A stretch of 64,000 bases of DNA, taken from contig CAWBUQ010000004.1 in the NCBI GenBank assembly GCA_963791995.1, positions 434,001 to 498,000 of the forward strand, given 5' to 3'. The translations under genes and the position numbers were made by a program. The notes under the pieces are model-generated. The model had not been told where the DNA came from, made no database searches, and was given only the letters and a program-made list of their open reading frames with translations. Of this stretch, positions 37,512 to 46,207 are shown piece by piece (within the stretch, counting starts at the first letter, position 1; every line of letters begins with the position of its first letter). Origin of the DNA: Bog-473 sp963791995 (GTDB taxonomy: Bacteria; Actinomycetota; Acidimicrobiia; Acidimicrobiales; RAAP-2).

Positions 37512-38035
37512 CCAACCTGTTGGTCCTCTGCACGGGGAATGCCGCTCGTTCGGTCATGGCCGGGTTCATGTTGGCGGAGCTCAGCGGGGACCGTACGGAC
37601 GATCCGTTGCACATCGTCACGGCCGGCACGCACACCATCGACGGCCAGCCCATGGGCATGCGCACGCGCACCTCGCTCATGCGACTGCCTGAACTGGCCG
37701 ACACCGACTTCCGCCGTCACCGCAGCCGCCAGGTCCACGGGATCGACCTGGTGCACGCCGACCTCGTCGTGGTCATGGAGGCCGACCACGTGCGCTTCGT
37801 CCGGCGCCAGTTCCCCGACGCGGCGGCCAAGACCGCCACCCTTCGCCGCGTGTGCCGTGAGCTGGCGCCAGCCCCACCCGCATTGGCGGAGCGGGTCGCG
37901 GCACTCAGGCTGGCGGACGTCGAGGTCGCGGACGACGAGGACGTGCTCGATCCGGCCGGGAAGGAAGCAGGGGCCTACGCCGCGTGCGCCGACGAGATCT
38001 GGGAGCTCTGTCAGCGTCTGGTCACGCTGGTGTGA
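37508..38035 (+). CDS. Low-molecular-weight protein-tyrosine-phosphatase-like protein
   Basis: A 175-residue protein with the P-loop LVLCTGNAARS (CX5R-S) at its N-terminus and a candidate general-acid Asp in VLDPAGKE near residue 155. The fold also serves arsenate reductases, but the second Cys pair expected for ArsC is not obvious. Coupled to the upstream kinase-like gene. Confidence 0.82.
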   Translation: MTNLLVLCTGNAARSVMAGFMLAELSGDRTDDPLHIVTAGTHTIDGQPMGMRTRTSLMRLPELADTDFRRHRSRQVHGIDLVHADLVVVMEADHVRFVRRQFPDAAAKTATLRRVCRELAPAPPALAERVAALRLADVEVADDEDVLDPAGKEAGAYAACADEIWELCQRLVTLV

Positions 38036-38057
38036 GCGCGCGTGCGCCCGCTCGTCC

Positions 38058-38696
38058 CTAGTCCGCGTGGACCGAGCGCAGACCGGCCCAGGCCAGGTCC
38101 GCCACGCGCTGGGCCAGCCTCTGCGCCTCTTCGTCGACGGCGGCGCCGGGCTCCGGCGGCTGTTGGGTGAGTCGCTGCTCCATGAAGCGCCGGCTCGCCC
38201 CCTCGGCCATCCCGACGATCCCGTAGGCCAGAAGCCGGCGGTGGTCCGGCTCGAGGCCGGCGTTGATGAGGGGGTCGATCGCCTCGGCGATGGCGTCCTC
38301 GACGGCGCGTAGTGCCCGGCCCAGCTCCTCGTCGTCGGCGTGGTCCCGCCCGTACAAGAGTCGGAACTCGGCCTCGTGGCTGACGACCAGCTGGAAGTAG
38401 GCGGCGAAACCGAGCTCGACCTGCTGGCGGGGGCCGTCGGCCGCTGCCACGGCCCGCCCGATGGCGGTGAGCAGGTCCTGGGCGATGGAGTCGACCAGCT
38501 CGAGGTACAGAGCACGTTTCGACGAGAAGTGTTGGTAGAGCAGCGGTTTCGTTACTCCGGCCGCCTCGGCGATGTCGTCCATCGTCGTGGCCCGGTATCC
38601 CCGCTTCGCGAACAGCTCGAGCGCGACGGCAACGAGTTGGTGTCGCCGCTGCTGCGCCGTGAGCCGCCGTGAGGCCGTCTGGATCGCCCCTGCCAT
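38058..38696 (-). CDS. TetR-family transcriptional regulator
   Basis: A 212-residue regulator. Helix-turn-helix: LELFAKRGYRATTMDDIAEA and GVTKPLLYQHFSSKRALY. The C-terminal ligand/dimer domain (residues 75-210) has the common actinobacterial pattern EFRLLYGRDHADD. It converges on the phosphatase gene and is followed on its own strand by a glycosyltransferase, so its target is unclear. No clear operator was seen upstream. Confidence 0.87.
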   Translation of the reverse strand: MAGAIQTASRRLTAQQRRHQLVAVALELFAKRGYRATTMDDIAEAAGVTKPLLYQHFSSKRALYLELVDSIAQDLLTAIGRAVAAADGPRQQVELGFAAYFQLVVSHEAEFRLLYGRDHADDEELGRALRAVEDAIAEAIDPLINAGLEPDHRRLLAYGIVGMAEGASRRFMEQRLTQQPPEPGAAVDEEAQRLAQRVADLAWAGLRSVHAD

Positions 38697-38716
38697 CGGC
38701 TCAGGTTACCGAAGGG

Positions 38717-39742
38717 TCACACGGATGGCGGCAGCCCGGGGACCTGAGCCAGGATCCGGGACAGCCGAGCCGGCAGGTCGGCCAGATTGAAGTGGGTGGC
38801 GGCCACATGGTGGTTGTGCTCGAGCAGGCCCGGGTCGGGCTGGTCCAGCCAGGCCGCGAGGGGAGCGGGGTCGTCGGCGTCGAACCAGCGGAAGCCGAAA
38901 GCCGCCAGCTCGGCCGCCACCGGGTACGCGCCGATCGAGAGCGGACGCCGATGTGTCGCCGACTCGACCGAGGGGTTGCCGAAGCCCTCCCACGAGGAGG
39001 GCAGCACGACGGCGTCGCAGGCGGCGTAGGCGTCCGCGATCGTGCACGCCTCCGGCGGGCCGAGGAGTACCGGGCAACCAGCGCGGGCGACGAGGCTTTC
39101 GAGCTCGGGTCCGTACCCGTCCTCGGCCGGGCCGAGCAGCCAGTAGGTCCCCGCGACGGCCTCGCTCAGCGCAAGGGCCCCGCCGATGTTCTTCCGCTCC
39201 AGGGCGCGCGTCGGCTGCAGCAGCAGACGCGTCGTCACCTCCACACCCAGGGCGTCACGCGTCGCGGTGCGTGCTCCCGGCGCCGGGTCCGGATCGAACG
39301 CGTTGTGCACGGTGGTCGCGCCGATGCCTCGGGCCGCCAGCTCGCCGCGGCTGATGTCGTTGATGGTCACGTGCGCCCACGCCGCGTCGTCGGGCGGCGC
39401 GGGGTGGTGCGCGAAACGTGCCCGCTGCCAGGGGAGGTCGTGGTGGTGCAGTAGGGCGGGTCGCCCTCGGCACGCCGCGGCCACCATGTCGGCTGCGCCC
39501 GGGTTGAGGGGGAGCGAGCACAGGTTCTCAATGACGACCAGGTCGGCGGCGCCCAACGCGGCTCGTATCTCGTTGAGGGTGGGCGGCTCCGGCGCGTGCA
39601 TGGCCAACCCGGGTAGGAGATGGTCGGCCGGTCCCTCGCCGGCGAGGGTGCGCACGTCCCAGCCGAGGACGCCCAGCGCAGATGCCCATTTCGCGGCCTC
39701 GACCGCCACGCCGTCTCCGCCACCGAGACGGAAGGAGACCAT
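38717..39742 (-). CDS. Glycosyltransferase, GT4/GT-B type
   Basis: About 341 residues. The N-terminal Gly-rich loop is VSFRLGGGDGVAVEAAKWA and the C-terminal donor-site motif is LPSSWEGFGNPSVESATHR, where the E-x7-E pair binds the nucleotide sugar. The middle RLLLQPTRALERKNIGGAL begins the second Rossmann domain. ATG 39742 gives a start directly on the first strand; GTG 39757 is in frame too. It is divergent from gmd, so the donor might be a GDP-sugar, which is inference. An open frame continuing upstream to 40618 is the shadow of gmd. Confidence 0.85.
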   Translation of the reverse strand: MVSFRLGGGDGVAVEAAKWASALGVLGWDVRTLAGEGPADHLLPGLAMHAPEPPTLNEIRAALGAADLVVIENLCSLPLNPGAADMVAAACRGRPALLHHHDLPWQRARFAHHPAPPDDAAWAHVTINDISRGELAARGIGATTVHNAFDPDPAPGARTATRDALGVEVTTRLLLQPTRALERKNIGGALALSEAVAGTYWLLGPAEDGYGPELESLVARAGCPVLLGPPEACTIADAYAACDAVVLPSSWEGFGNPSVESATHRRPLSIGAYPVAAELAAFGFRWFDADDPAPLAAWLDQPDPGLLEHNHHVAATHFNLADLPARLSRILAQVPGLPPSV

Positions 39743-39814
39743 GGACGCCGTCGGCACGAGCGCACTGTACGTGTCCGGACTGCCCGAATCGCCCTGTGGA
39801 CTAGCGTTGCCCCG

Positions 39815-40786
39815 ATGGCGAAGCGGGCATTGATCACGGGCGTCACCGGCCAGGACGGCTCGTACCTGGCCGAATTCTTGCTCTCGGAGGGCTACACGGT
39901 CATCGGCATGGTGCGCCGTTCGAGCACGCTGAACTTCGAGCGCATCGCGCACATCCAGGACCAGCTCGAGCTGGTCGCGGGCGACCTGCTCGACGAGGTC
40001 TCCCTCATCAACATCTTGCGCGACCACCGGCCGAACGAGGTCTACAACCTGGCGGCCCAGTCCTTCGTCCAGACGAGCTTCTCCCAGCCGGTTCTCACCG
40101 GCGAGACCACGGCCCTCGGCGTCACCCGTCTGCTCGACGCAATCCGGCTGGTCGACTCCGACATCCGCTTCTACCAGGCCAGCTCCTCGGAGATGTTCGG
40201 CAAGGTGGTCGAGACTCCCCAGCGAGAGTCCACACCCTTCCATCCGCGGAGCCCCTATGGAGTCGCCAAGGTCTACGGGCACTGGATCACCGTCAACTAC
40301 CGGGAGAGTTACAACCTGCACGCCTCCTCGGGCATCTTGTTCAACCACGAGTCGCCCCGTCGCGGCCTCGAGTTCGTGACCCGCAAGGTCACCCATGGGG
40401 TGGCGCGCATCGCCAACAAGCTCGACGACAAGCTCTCGCTCGGCAACCTCGACGCCAAGCGCGACTGGGGCTACGCCGCCGACTATGTGCGGGCCATGTG
40501 GCTGATGGTCCAGCAGGACTCGCCCGACGACTACGTGGTCTCCACCGGGCAGACGCACAAGGTGAGCGAGTTGTGCCGGCTGGCGTTCGAGGCAGCCGGG
40601 TTGGACTGGGAGCAGCACGTCGTGATCGACGAGCGCTTCCTGCGTCCCGCCGAGGTGGACCTCTTGGTCGGGGAACCCATCAAGGCGCGCGAGGTGTTGG
40701 GGTGGAGCCCGGAGGTCGACTTCGCCGAGCTCGTGACCATGATGGTCGAGGCCGACCTGGACCTGGTCCGCAAGAGCCTCCGGTAG
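39815..40786 (+). CDS. gmd: GDP-mannose 4,6-dehydratase
   Basis: A 323-residue extended SDR that converts GDP-mannose to GDP-4-keto-6-deoxymannose, the precursor of GDP-fucose, GDP-rhamnose and related sugars. Motifs: NAD-binding GVTGQDGSYLAEFLL, RRSSTLNFERI, NLAAQSFVQTSF, catalytic SSSEMFGK and SPYGVAKVYGHW, and SPRRGLEFVTRKVT. Intact with no frameshift. No epimerase/reductase for the next step is in the window. Confidence 0.95.
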   Translation: MAKRALITGVTGQDGSYLAEFLLSEGYTVIGMVRRSSTLNFERIAHIQDQLELVAGDLLDEVSLINILRDHRPNEVYNLAAQSFVQTSFSQPVLTGETTALGVTRLLDAIRLVDSDIRFYQASSSEMFGKVVETPQRESTPFHPRSPYGVAKVYGHWITVNYRESYNLHASSGILFNHESPRRGLEFVTRKVTHGVARIANKLDDKLSLGNLDAKRDWGYAADYVRAMWLMVQQDSPDDYVVSTGQTHKVSELCRLAFEAAGLDWEQHVVIDERFLRPAEVDLLVGEPIKAREVLGWSPEVDFAELVTMMVEADLDLVRKSLR

Positions 40787-41635
40787 TCAGGGGGCGTCGC
40801 GCTCCTCCCACCAACTGCGCTCGCGGCCATCTCGGCCGATCCGGCAGGGGCCCTGGTCGCCTTCGGGGCCGGGATCCTCTCGTTCGTCTCGCCCTGCGTG
40901 CTGCCCCTGGTGCCTGGCTACGTCTCCATGGTGTCGGGTCTCTCGGCCAGCGAGCTCGAGGCCGAGGGCGACGGGGCGACCCCCGCGGCCGCGTTGCGCC
41001 CCGTCCTGCGCGGCATCGGCCTCTTCGTTGCCGGCTTCACCGTCGTCTTCGTCGCGCTCGGCGCGACGGCGTCGAGCATCGGGCGCATCCTCAAGGCGCA
41101 CGAGATCGTCCTTGCCCATGTCAGCGGGATCGTGATCATCCTGCTCGGAGCGGTCATGCTCCTCAGCGCACTCCCCGAGCGGGTGTGGGTCAACGCAGGC
41201 TCGGGAACCTTGAGCCTGGTCTCGCGTGTCACGGGGGAGCACCGTTTCGACGTGCGGCCCTCCAAACTCGGGGTGTGGGCCGCTCCCCTGATGGGCATGG
41301 CGTTCGCCTTCGCCTGGACGCCGTGCATCGGCCCGGTGCTCGGCGTCGTCCTCGGGCTGGCCGGGCACAACGGCACCTTGGCCGGCGGCGTCGTCTTGCT
41401 CTTCGCCTACTCCCTCGGGCTGGCGGTGCCCTTCGTGCTCGTCGGGCTGGCGTTCGGCCGGATGACCAGTGCGCTCGCCCGGGCCCGCCAATGGCTCTGG
41501 GTGGTCGAGGTGGTCGCCGGGGTGATCCTCGTCGTGTTCGGCATCCTCTTGATCACCCACAACGTGAGCTGGGTCTCGACCCGTCTCTCCAACCTGCTCA
41601 ACGATGTCGGCCTCGGCCGACTCTCGACGAGCTGA
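40787..41635 (+). CDS. ccdA: Cytochrome c biogenesis protein CcdA (DsbD-like), start unclear
   Basis: A membrane thiol transporter that passes reducing power from cytoplasmic thioredoxin to periplasmic proteins such as CcmG. Six helices; the redox Cys are in SPCVLPLVPGY and TPCIGPVLG. The frame is open from the gmd stop, but no ATG, GTG or TTG occurs before the first helix, the earliest being GTG 40898 inside the Cys motif, which is too late. Either a base error hides the start or a rare codon is used. Near the ccm operon, fitting its role. Confidence 0.85.
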   Translation, partial: SGGVALLPPTALAAISADPAGALVAFGAGILSFVSPCVLPLVPGYVSMVSGLSASELEAEGDGATPAAALRPVLRGIGLFVAGFTVVFVALGATASSIGRILKAHEIVLAHVSGIVIILLGAVMLLSALPERVWVNAGSGTLSLVSRVTGEHRFDVRPSKLGVWAAPLMGMAFAFAWTPCIGPVLGVVLGLAGHNGTLAGGVVLLFAYSLGLAVPFVLVGLAFGRMTSALARARQWLWVVEVVAGVILVVFGILLITHNVSWVSTRLSNLLNDVGLGRLSTS

Positions 41636-41681
41636 GACCTCCCCGCCGCCGGCCCGGGCCCGGTTGTGGTGGGCACAGGCT

Positions 41682-42548
41682 TCAGCCCGTCGTCTCGGCC
41701 AGGACGGCGGCAAAGGTCCGGGCGAACGTGTGGGCGTCGCCGGGCCAGCGCGCCGATACGTAGGTCCCGTCACGCACCACCCAGGCGGGTCGCGCGTCGC
41801 TCGGGGTGTCGCGGGCGCGGCCGCTCGTCTTGCGCCGGTAGTCGGGTGTGCCCTTGGCGACGTCGGCGAAGGCCGACTCGTCGGCCAGCGCCCGGGTGAC
41901 CTCCTGCTGCACGGACATGAAGCCCCAGCGCTGGCCCCGCGCCTCGGGGTAGGTCCGGTAGTAGTCGGCATCCCAGAAACGCGTCCAGCGCGTGATTTCC
42001 CACGCCCGGCGCTCGAGGGACCATGTGAGCGCGGTCGTGCGCCGGCCGTGGAGCACCGAGTGCCCTGTTTTGGGGTCGACGGCGCGCGCCGCGACCAGTA
42101 CACCGTGGCAGATTGCACCGACCGGCTTGCCGGCGGCGAACGCGTCAATCGTGATCTGCTGGACCTCGAGGCTCTCGAGATAGGTGTGCATGCCGCGGGC
42201 GCGGTGCCCGCCGGGGAGCACCAGCGCGTCATAGGCACTGCGACGGGCCGCGCCCCAGTGCAACGGTGCACCGAAGGCGTCGTCGGCGAGCAGGGCGGCG
42301 TAGGCGCGCCGGGCGTCGCCATTGGCGCGCAGCACGCGGCCGACCACCGTCACGTTGCGCAGAAGGGGAACGGCACCCCACGGGTCGAGCCCGCGCCCGC
42401 TCACCATCATGTCGTCGGCGGCGCCCACTTCACCTGAGGGCGTGGCGAAGACGACGGTGTGCCCCGCGCCGGCCAGCGTCTGCCAGGTGACTGCAACCTC
42501 GGTGGGGTCGAAGTCGAGGGCCGGAATGGGCAACAAGACGGTGGCCAT
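41682..42548 (-). CDS. DJ-1/PfpI family protein
   Basis: A flavodoxin-like protein of 288 residues with the nucleophile elbow AICHGVLVAAR, the upstream Gly-rich LVLPGGHRARGM and an acidic residue near PSGEVGAADD. Members act as glyoxalases, chaperones or amidases; this one is longer than DJ-1 by about 100 residues, with an extra C-terminal region (WDADYYRTYPEARGQRWGF) known in a larger PfpI-like group. Divergent from the helical protein at 42624. Confidence 0.82.
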   Translation of the reverse strand: MATVLLPIPALDFDPTEVAVTWQTLAGAGHTVVFATPSGEVGAADDMMVSGRGLDPWGAVPLLRNVTVVGRVLRANGDARRAYAALLADDAFGAPLHWGAARRSAYDALVLPGGHRARGMHTYLESLEVQQITIDAFAAGKPVGAICHGVLVAARAVDPKTGHSVLHGRRTTALTWSLERRAWEITRWTRFWDADYYRTYPEARGQRWGFMSVQQEVTRALADESAFADVAKGTPDYRRKTSGRARDTPSDARPAWVVRDGTYVSARWPGDAHTFARTFAAVLAETTG

Positions 42549-42623
42549 CGCGCGCGGCACGCTACCGCCGGCACACGGTCTCGCCCCAGGCGCGTCGACG
42601 ACCTCGGGGGTATCGTCGGGCGC

Positions 42624-43187
42624 ATGAGCAACGCCGGCGCTGACAAGGGTGACAAGGGCAGCGCCGCGGGAACTGCCTCCATCTTCTCGCCGGAGGACTC
42701 GCTCGAAGAGCTGTGGGTCAGGGCGTACCAGGGCGAGGTGCTGGGCGAGGCCCTCTTCGGACGCCTCGCCGAGCGGTTCGAGGGGCCCGAACACGCCGCC
42801 AAGCTGCGCGTCCTCTCCGTCTTGGAGCGCAGGACGAGGGAGGCGATCGTGCCGTCGCTGCAGCGGGCGGGCATCTCGACCGACCCCGATCCCGAGATGG
42901 CCACCTTGGCCGCCTCGCTGGCGGCGGTGGAGATGGGATGGACCGACTTCCTCTCCGCCACCGAGACCATCACCGCGCAGTACATCCCCCTCTACCAGCG
43001 GATCGGCGAGCTCGACCCGTCCGAGCGCGAGGCGTCTGAGCTCCTCGTGGCACACGAGGCGGCACTCCGCTCGTTCGCCCGCGCCGAGGTGGCCGGGGAC
43101 ACCGCCGGCTCGCTCGATGCCGTCTACGCACTGGCCCACATGGCCGAGGGGACCCACATGGCCGAGGGGAGCAGCGCAGCGAGCTGA
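42624..43187 (+). CDS. Hypothetical four-helix, ferritin-like protein
   Basis: A 187-residue soluble helical protein (SLEELWVRAYQGEVLGEALF, AAKLRVLSVLERRTREAIV, AASLAAVEMGWTDF, ASELLVAHEAALRSFARAEV). Glu and His residues occur at ferritin-like spacing (GEVLGEA, E-R-R-T, AHEAALRSF), but a di-iron site is not certain. The C-terminus repeats HMAEGTHMAEG. It ends about 110 bp before ccmA on the same strand. Confidence 0.6.
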   Translation: MSNAGADKGDKGSAAGTASIFSPEDSLEELWVRAYQGEVLGEALFGRLAERFEGPEHAAKLRVLSVLERRTREAIVPSLQRAGISTDPDPEMATLAASLAAVEMGWTDFLSATETITAQYIPLYQRIGELDPSEREASELLVAHEAALRSFARAEVAGDTAGSLDAVYALAHMAEGTHMAEGSSAAS

Positions 43188-43295
43188 AGCCCAGCTGGGA
43201 GACCGATTGGCAGGGGCCATCGAGGCCCACCTGGGCCCCGATGGCCCCGCTTGGAACCCCGGGACCCACCCCCCCTACCATTGGGGGCGAAGGCC

Positions 43296-44040
43296 ATGGC
43301 CCCAGTTCTTCACCTCAGTGCCGCGGTCGCGCTCGCCGGCCGCTTCCCCGCCCTCGCCGGGGTCGATCTCTGTCTCGACCAGGGCGAGGTGGTGGTGGTC
43401 ATGGGCGCGAACGGCGCCGGCAAGACCAGCCTGCTGCGTGCGTGTGCTGGACTTTTGCCGATCACGTCGGGCGAGGCCACCGTCCTCGGGGTCGACCTGA
43501 CCACTGACCACACCGCCGTGCGTCGCTACGTCGGCCTCCTGGGCCATGCCGCGCCCCTCTACGACGACCTCGAGCGCGGCGGAGAACGTCCGCTTCGCCG
43601 TCCGCGCTCTCGGTCTCGCCGCCTCGAGTGCCGACGACGCGCTCGAACGGGTGGGCCTCACCGGGCGGCTGCGCACGACGCCGGCCGGGCGGCTCTCGGC
43701 CGGGCAGCGCCGCCGGGTGGCGCTGGCCGCGCTCATCGCCCGGCGTCCCGCACTCTGGTTGCTCGACGAGCCGCACGCCGGCCTCGATGCAAGGTCGCGC
43801 CAGCTGCTCGGGCATCTGATCGCCGAGGCGGTGACGGATGGTGCATCGGTGCTCCTCTCCTCGCACGAGCCTCAATTGTCCGTCCCACTCGCCGACCGCG
43901 TCGTCACCATGGGTGGCGGTCGCGTCACGGGCAACGAGCGCGGCGGGCGGCACAGCGGCGGGACCGCGCTGAGCGCGGTGCCGGCGCCCGTCGAAGGGGC
44001 GGCCAACGACAGGGGCATGGGGGCGACCCATGTGGCATGA
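43296..44040 (+). CDS. ccmA: Heme exporter ATP-binding protein CcmA, one frameshift
   Basis: The ATPase of the CcmAB(C) complex that releases holo-CcmE during cytochrome c maturation. Walker A GANGAGKTS, signature LSAGQRRRVALAAL, Walker B LWLLDEPHAGLDA, switch His in LLSSHEP. A surplus C near 43572 breaks the frame at DDLE-AAENVRFA. The start at 43296 has AAGG a few bases upstream. Its stop lies 11 bp inside ccmB. It opens an uninterrupted ccmABCDEFGHI operon. Confidence 0.9.
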
Positions 44041-44698
44041 CACCGTGCTCGTGGCCGGCAAGGACCTGCGCATCGAGGCGCGCTCGCGCGTGGCGTTGTG
44101 GCAGGTCGTTCCTTTCGCGCTGCTCGTGCTCGTGCTGCTCGCCTTCGCCATCGGCCCCGACCAGTCGTCGCTCCAACACGCGGCGCCGGGGATCTTCTGG
44201 GTGGCGTTGCTCTTCTCGACGGTGCTCGCCATTCAGCGCAGCGTGGCGGTCGAGTCGGGCGAGGGGACGCGCGACGGGCTTCGCCTCTCGGGTATCGACC
44301 CGGCGGGCATCTTCTTGGGCAAGGCCGTCGCCGTCGGGATCCAGCTCCTGGCCCTCCAGGTCGTGCTCTGGGCGGGCGTGACCTTTCTCTTCGACGTGCG
44401 GGTGCACACGGTGTGGCTCGCCGTGGTGGCCTCGCTGCTGGCGACCGTCGGTCTGGCCTGCGCCGGTGTGCTCTACGGCGCCCTTTCCGCCGGGCTGCGC
44501 GTGCGTGACACGTTGCTGCCTCTGCTCGTCCTGCCGGTGCTCGCCCCGGTCCTGCTCGCCGGGTCCAAGGTCTGGGAGGCCGCGCTCAGCGGCAATGCCT
44601 CGTCGGGCACGCAGTGGCTGAAGATCCTCATCCCCTTCGCAGTGATCTACCTCGTGGTGGGCGTCGTCCTCTACGGACCTCTCCAGGAGGCAGCGTGA
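44030..44698 (+). CDS. ccmB: Heme exporter membrane protein CcmB
   Basis: A 222-residue protein with six membrane helices, the permease partner of CcmA. Typical features are the N-terminal KDLRIEARSRVALWQVVPFA, the loop RDGLRLSGIDPAGIFLGKA and the last helices VRDTLLPLLVLPVLAPVLL and ILIPFAVIYLVVG. The GTGA overlap with ccmC shows coupling. Confidence 0.92.
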   Translation: MWHDTVLVAGKDLRIEARSRVALWQVVPFALLVLVLLAFAIGPDQSSLQHAAPGIFWVALLFSTVLAIQRSVAVESGEGTRDGLRLSGIDPAGIFLGKAVAVGIQLLALQVVLWAGVTFLFDVRVHTVWLAVVASLLATVGLACAGVLYGALSAGLRVRDTLLPLLVLPVLAPVLLAGSKVWEAALSGNASSGTQWLKILIPFAVIYLVVGVVLYGPLQEAA

Positions 44699-45528
44699 GC
44701 ACCCTCGATCTACCCGACACCACCGTCGCCGCCGACACCGGTGCCGGGGCACGCGCCGTGGCGCCCGGCGTGCCGCGGACCTGGCGTCCCCGCTGGCTCA
44801 CCGTGGTCGGCGTGCTGGCCGTCGTGTCCCTCGCGTCCACCGTGTGGCTCGGACTCTGGGTGACCCCGCCCGACGAGGTGCAGGGCAACCTGGCCCGGCT
44901 GCTCTACATCCACCCGGCCGTCGCCACCGTCGCGCTGTACTGGGCCGGGGGTGTCGCAGCCGCGGGCAGTCTGCTCTACCTGTGGCCCCGGACCCGGTCG
45001 TTCTTCTGGGACCGCCTGGCCGCCGCCTCGGTCGAGGTGGGAGCGGTCTTCTCCGCGCTCACCCTCGTGACCGGCTCACTGTGGGGTCGCCCGGTGTGGG
45101 GCGTGTGGTGGACATGGGACGCCCGGCTCACGACGACTGCATTGCTGCTCATCCTCGAGATCGGGTATTTGGCGCTGCGACGGGTGCCGGCCGATCCGCA
45201 CATCCGGGCCCGGCGCTGCGCGGTGACGGCGCTGTTGGTGGCCGTGGACGTGCCCATCGTGCACTTCTCGGTCGACTGGTGGAACACGCTGCACCAGGGT
45301 GGCACCATCCTCGATCCCGGCTTCCAGCTGCACGTGCACGGCTCCATGCTGTGGACGATGCTGCTCAGCTTCGTCGCGTTCTCACTCGTCTTCGTGTGGT
45401 TGCTCGCCGTGCGCTACCGGGTCGAGGTGCTCGAGGATGCCGTCGGCGACCAGGAGCTCGAGGTGTCACTGGCCGAGCGTTGGAGCGAGGACACCGACAG
45501 CCGGGATCCGGCCGGAGGTGCGCCATGA
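44695..45528 (+). CDS. ccmC: Cytochrome c maturation protein CcmC
   Basis: A polytopic heme-handling protein of 277 residues that loads heme onto CcmE. The tryptophan-rich WWD motif is WGVWWTWDARLTT, flanked by heme-ligand His candidates in LLYIHPAVAT and VPIVHFSVDWWNTLHQ. GTG start overlapping the ccmB stop. The N-terminus carries about 30 extra Ala/Thr-rich residues and the C-terminus an acidic tail. Same family as CcmF, but shorter. Confidence 0.92.
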   Translation: MSTLDLPDTTVAADTGAGARAVAPGVPRTWRPRWLTVVGVLAVVSLASTVWLGLWVTPPDEVQGNLARLLYIHPAVATVALYWAGGVAAAGSLLYLWPRTRSFFWDRLAAASVEVGAVFSALTLVTGSLWGRPVWGVWWTWDARLTTTALLLILEIGYLALRRVPADPHIRARRCAVTALLVAVDVPIVHFSVDWWNTLHQGGTILDPGFQLHVHGSMLWTMLLSFVAFSLVFVWLLAVRYRVEVLEDAVGDQELEVSLAERWSEDTDSRDPAGGAP

Positions 45529-45692
45529 GCTACGTCGACGCCGGCTACGTCGTGGCAATCGGCGGGACGTTCGTCTACGCGGTCAGCCTGGTCCTCCGTC
45601 GCCGTCGCTGGGAGCGGGCGCTGCGCGCGTCGGATGCGACGGTCGTGCCGGTGGCGCCTGACGCCGTCGGCGTCGACGGCGAGCGGCCGTGA
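45525..45692 (+). CDS. ccmD: CcmD-like small membrane protein
   Basis: A 55-residue protein from ATG 45525 (ATGA overlap with ccmC): one helix (AGYVVAIGGTFVYAVSLVL) followed by a basic stretch RRRRWERAL, the CcmD layout. CcmD helps release holo-CcmE from CcmABC. Sequence similarity in this family is weak, so the call rests on position, size and topology. Confidence 0.75.
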   Translation: MSYVDAGYVVAIGGTFVYAVSLVLRRRRWERALRASDATVVPVAPDAVGVDGERP

Positions 45693-46207
45693 CCGACATC
45701 ACCACCACCGAGTCGACCCCGCCCGCCCCGCCGTCGTCCGAGGCCCCCGCTGGTCCGGCGATGCCGCCGCCCAAGCGACGTCGCACCAGCCGGCGCGTAC
45801 TCGTCGTGTTCGCCCTCCTGGCGGCCGCCCTCGTCTTCTTGCTCGTCGAGGGCGTGGGCAGTTCACTGGACTACTTCGACACCGTCGACCAGGCCCTGGC
45901 GCACAAGGCCTCGCTCGGCACGCAGACGTTCCGTCTCGAGGGCACGGTGGTGCCGGGCAGCATCCGGCCCACGGCGACGGGCACCGACTTCCTCATCTGC
46001 CAGGGTCCCAAGGACGTGCACGTGACCAACACCGGCAGCCCCCCCCAGCTCTTCCAGGGACGGATCCCCGTCGTCGTGGTGGGCCACTTCGCCTCCGAGG
46101 CCTCGACCGCCTTCGAGTCCAACACCATCATGGTCAAGCACTCCGAGACCTACACCGCCCAGTACCCGAACCGGGTCAGGGTGAAGTCGGCCGGCTCCGT
46201 CTGCTGA
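45689..46207 (+). CDS. ccmE: Heme chaperone CcmE
   Basis: A membrane-anchored OB-fold protein of 172 residues that binds heme covalently and hands it to CcmF. One N-terminal helix (VLVVFALLAAALVFLLV), then the beta barrel (FRLEGTVVPGSI, GRIPVVVVGHF) and the heme site VKHSETYTAQYP, in which His and the following Tyr are conserved (HxxxY). The classical His form, not the Cys variant of archaea. GTG start overlaps ccmD; its stop shares one base with the ccmF ATG (TGATG). Confidence 0.92.
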   Translation: MTDITTTESTPPAPPSSEAPAGPAMPPPKRRRTSRRVLVVFALLAAALVFLLVEGVGSSLDYFDTVDQALAHKASLGTQTFRLEGTVVPGSIRPTATGTDFLICQGPKDVHVTNTGSPPQLFQGRIPVVVVGHFASEASTAFESNTIMVKHSETYTAQYPNRVRVKSAGSVC

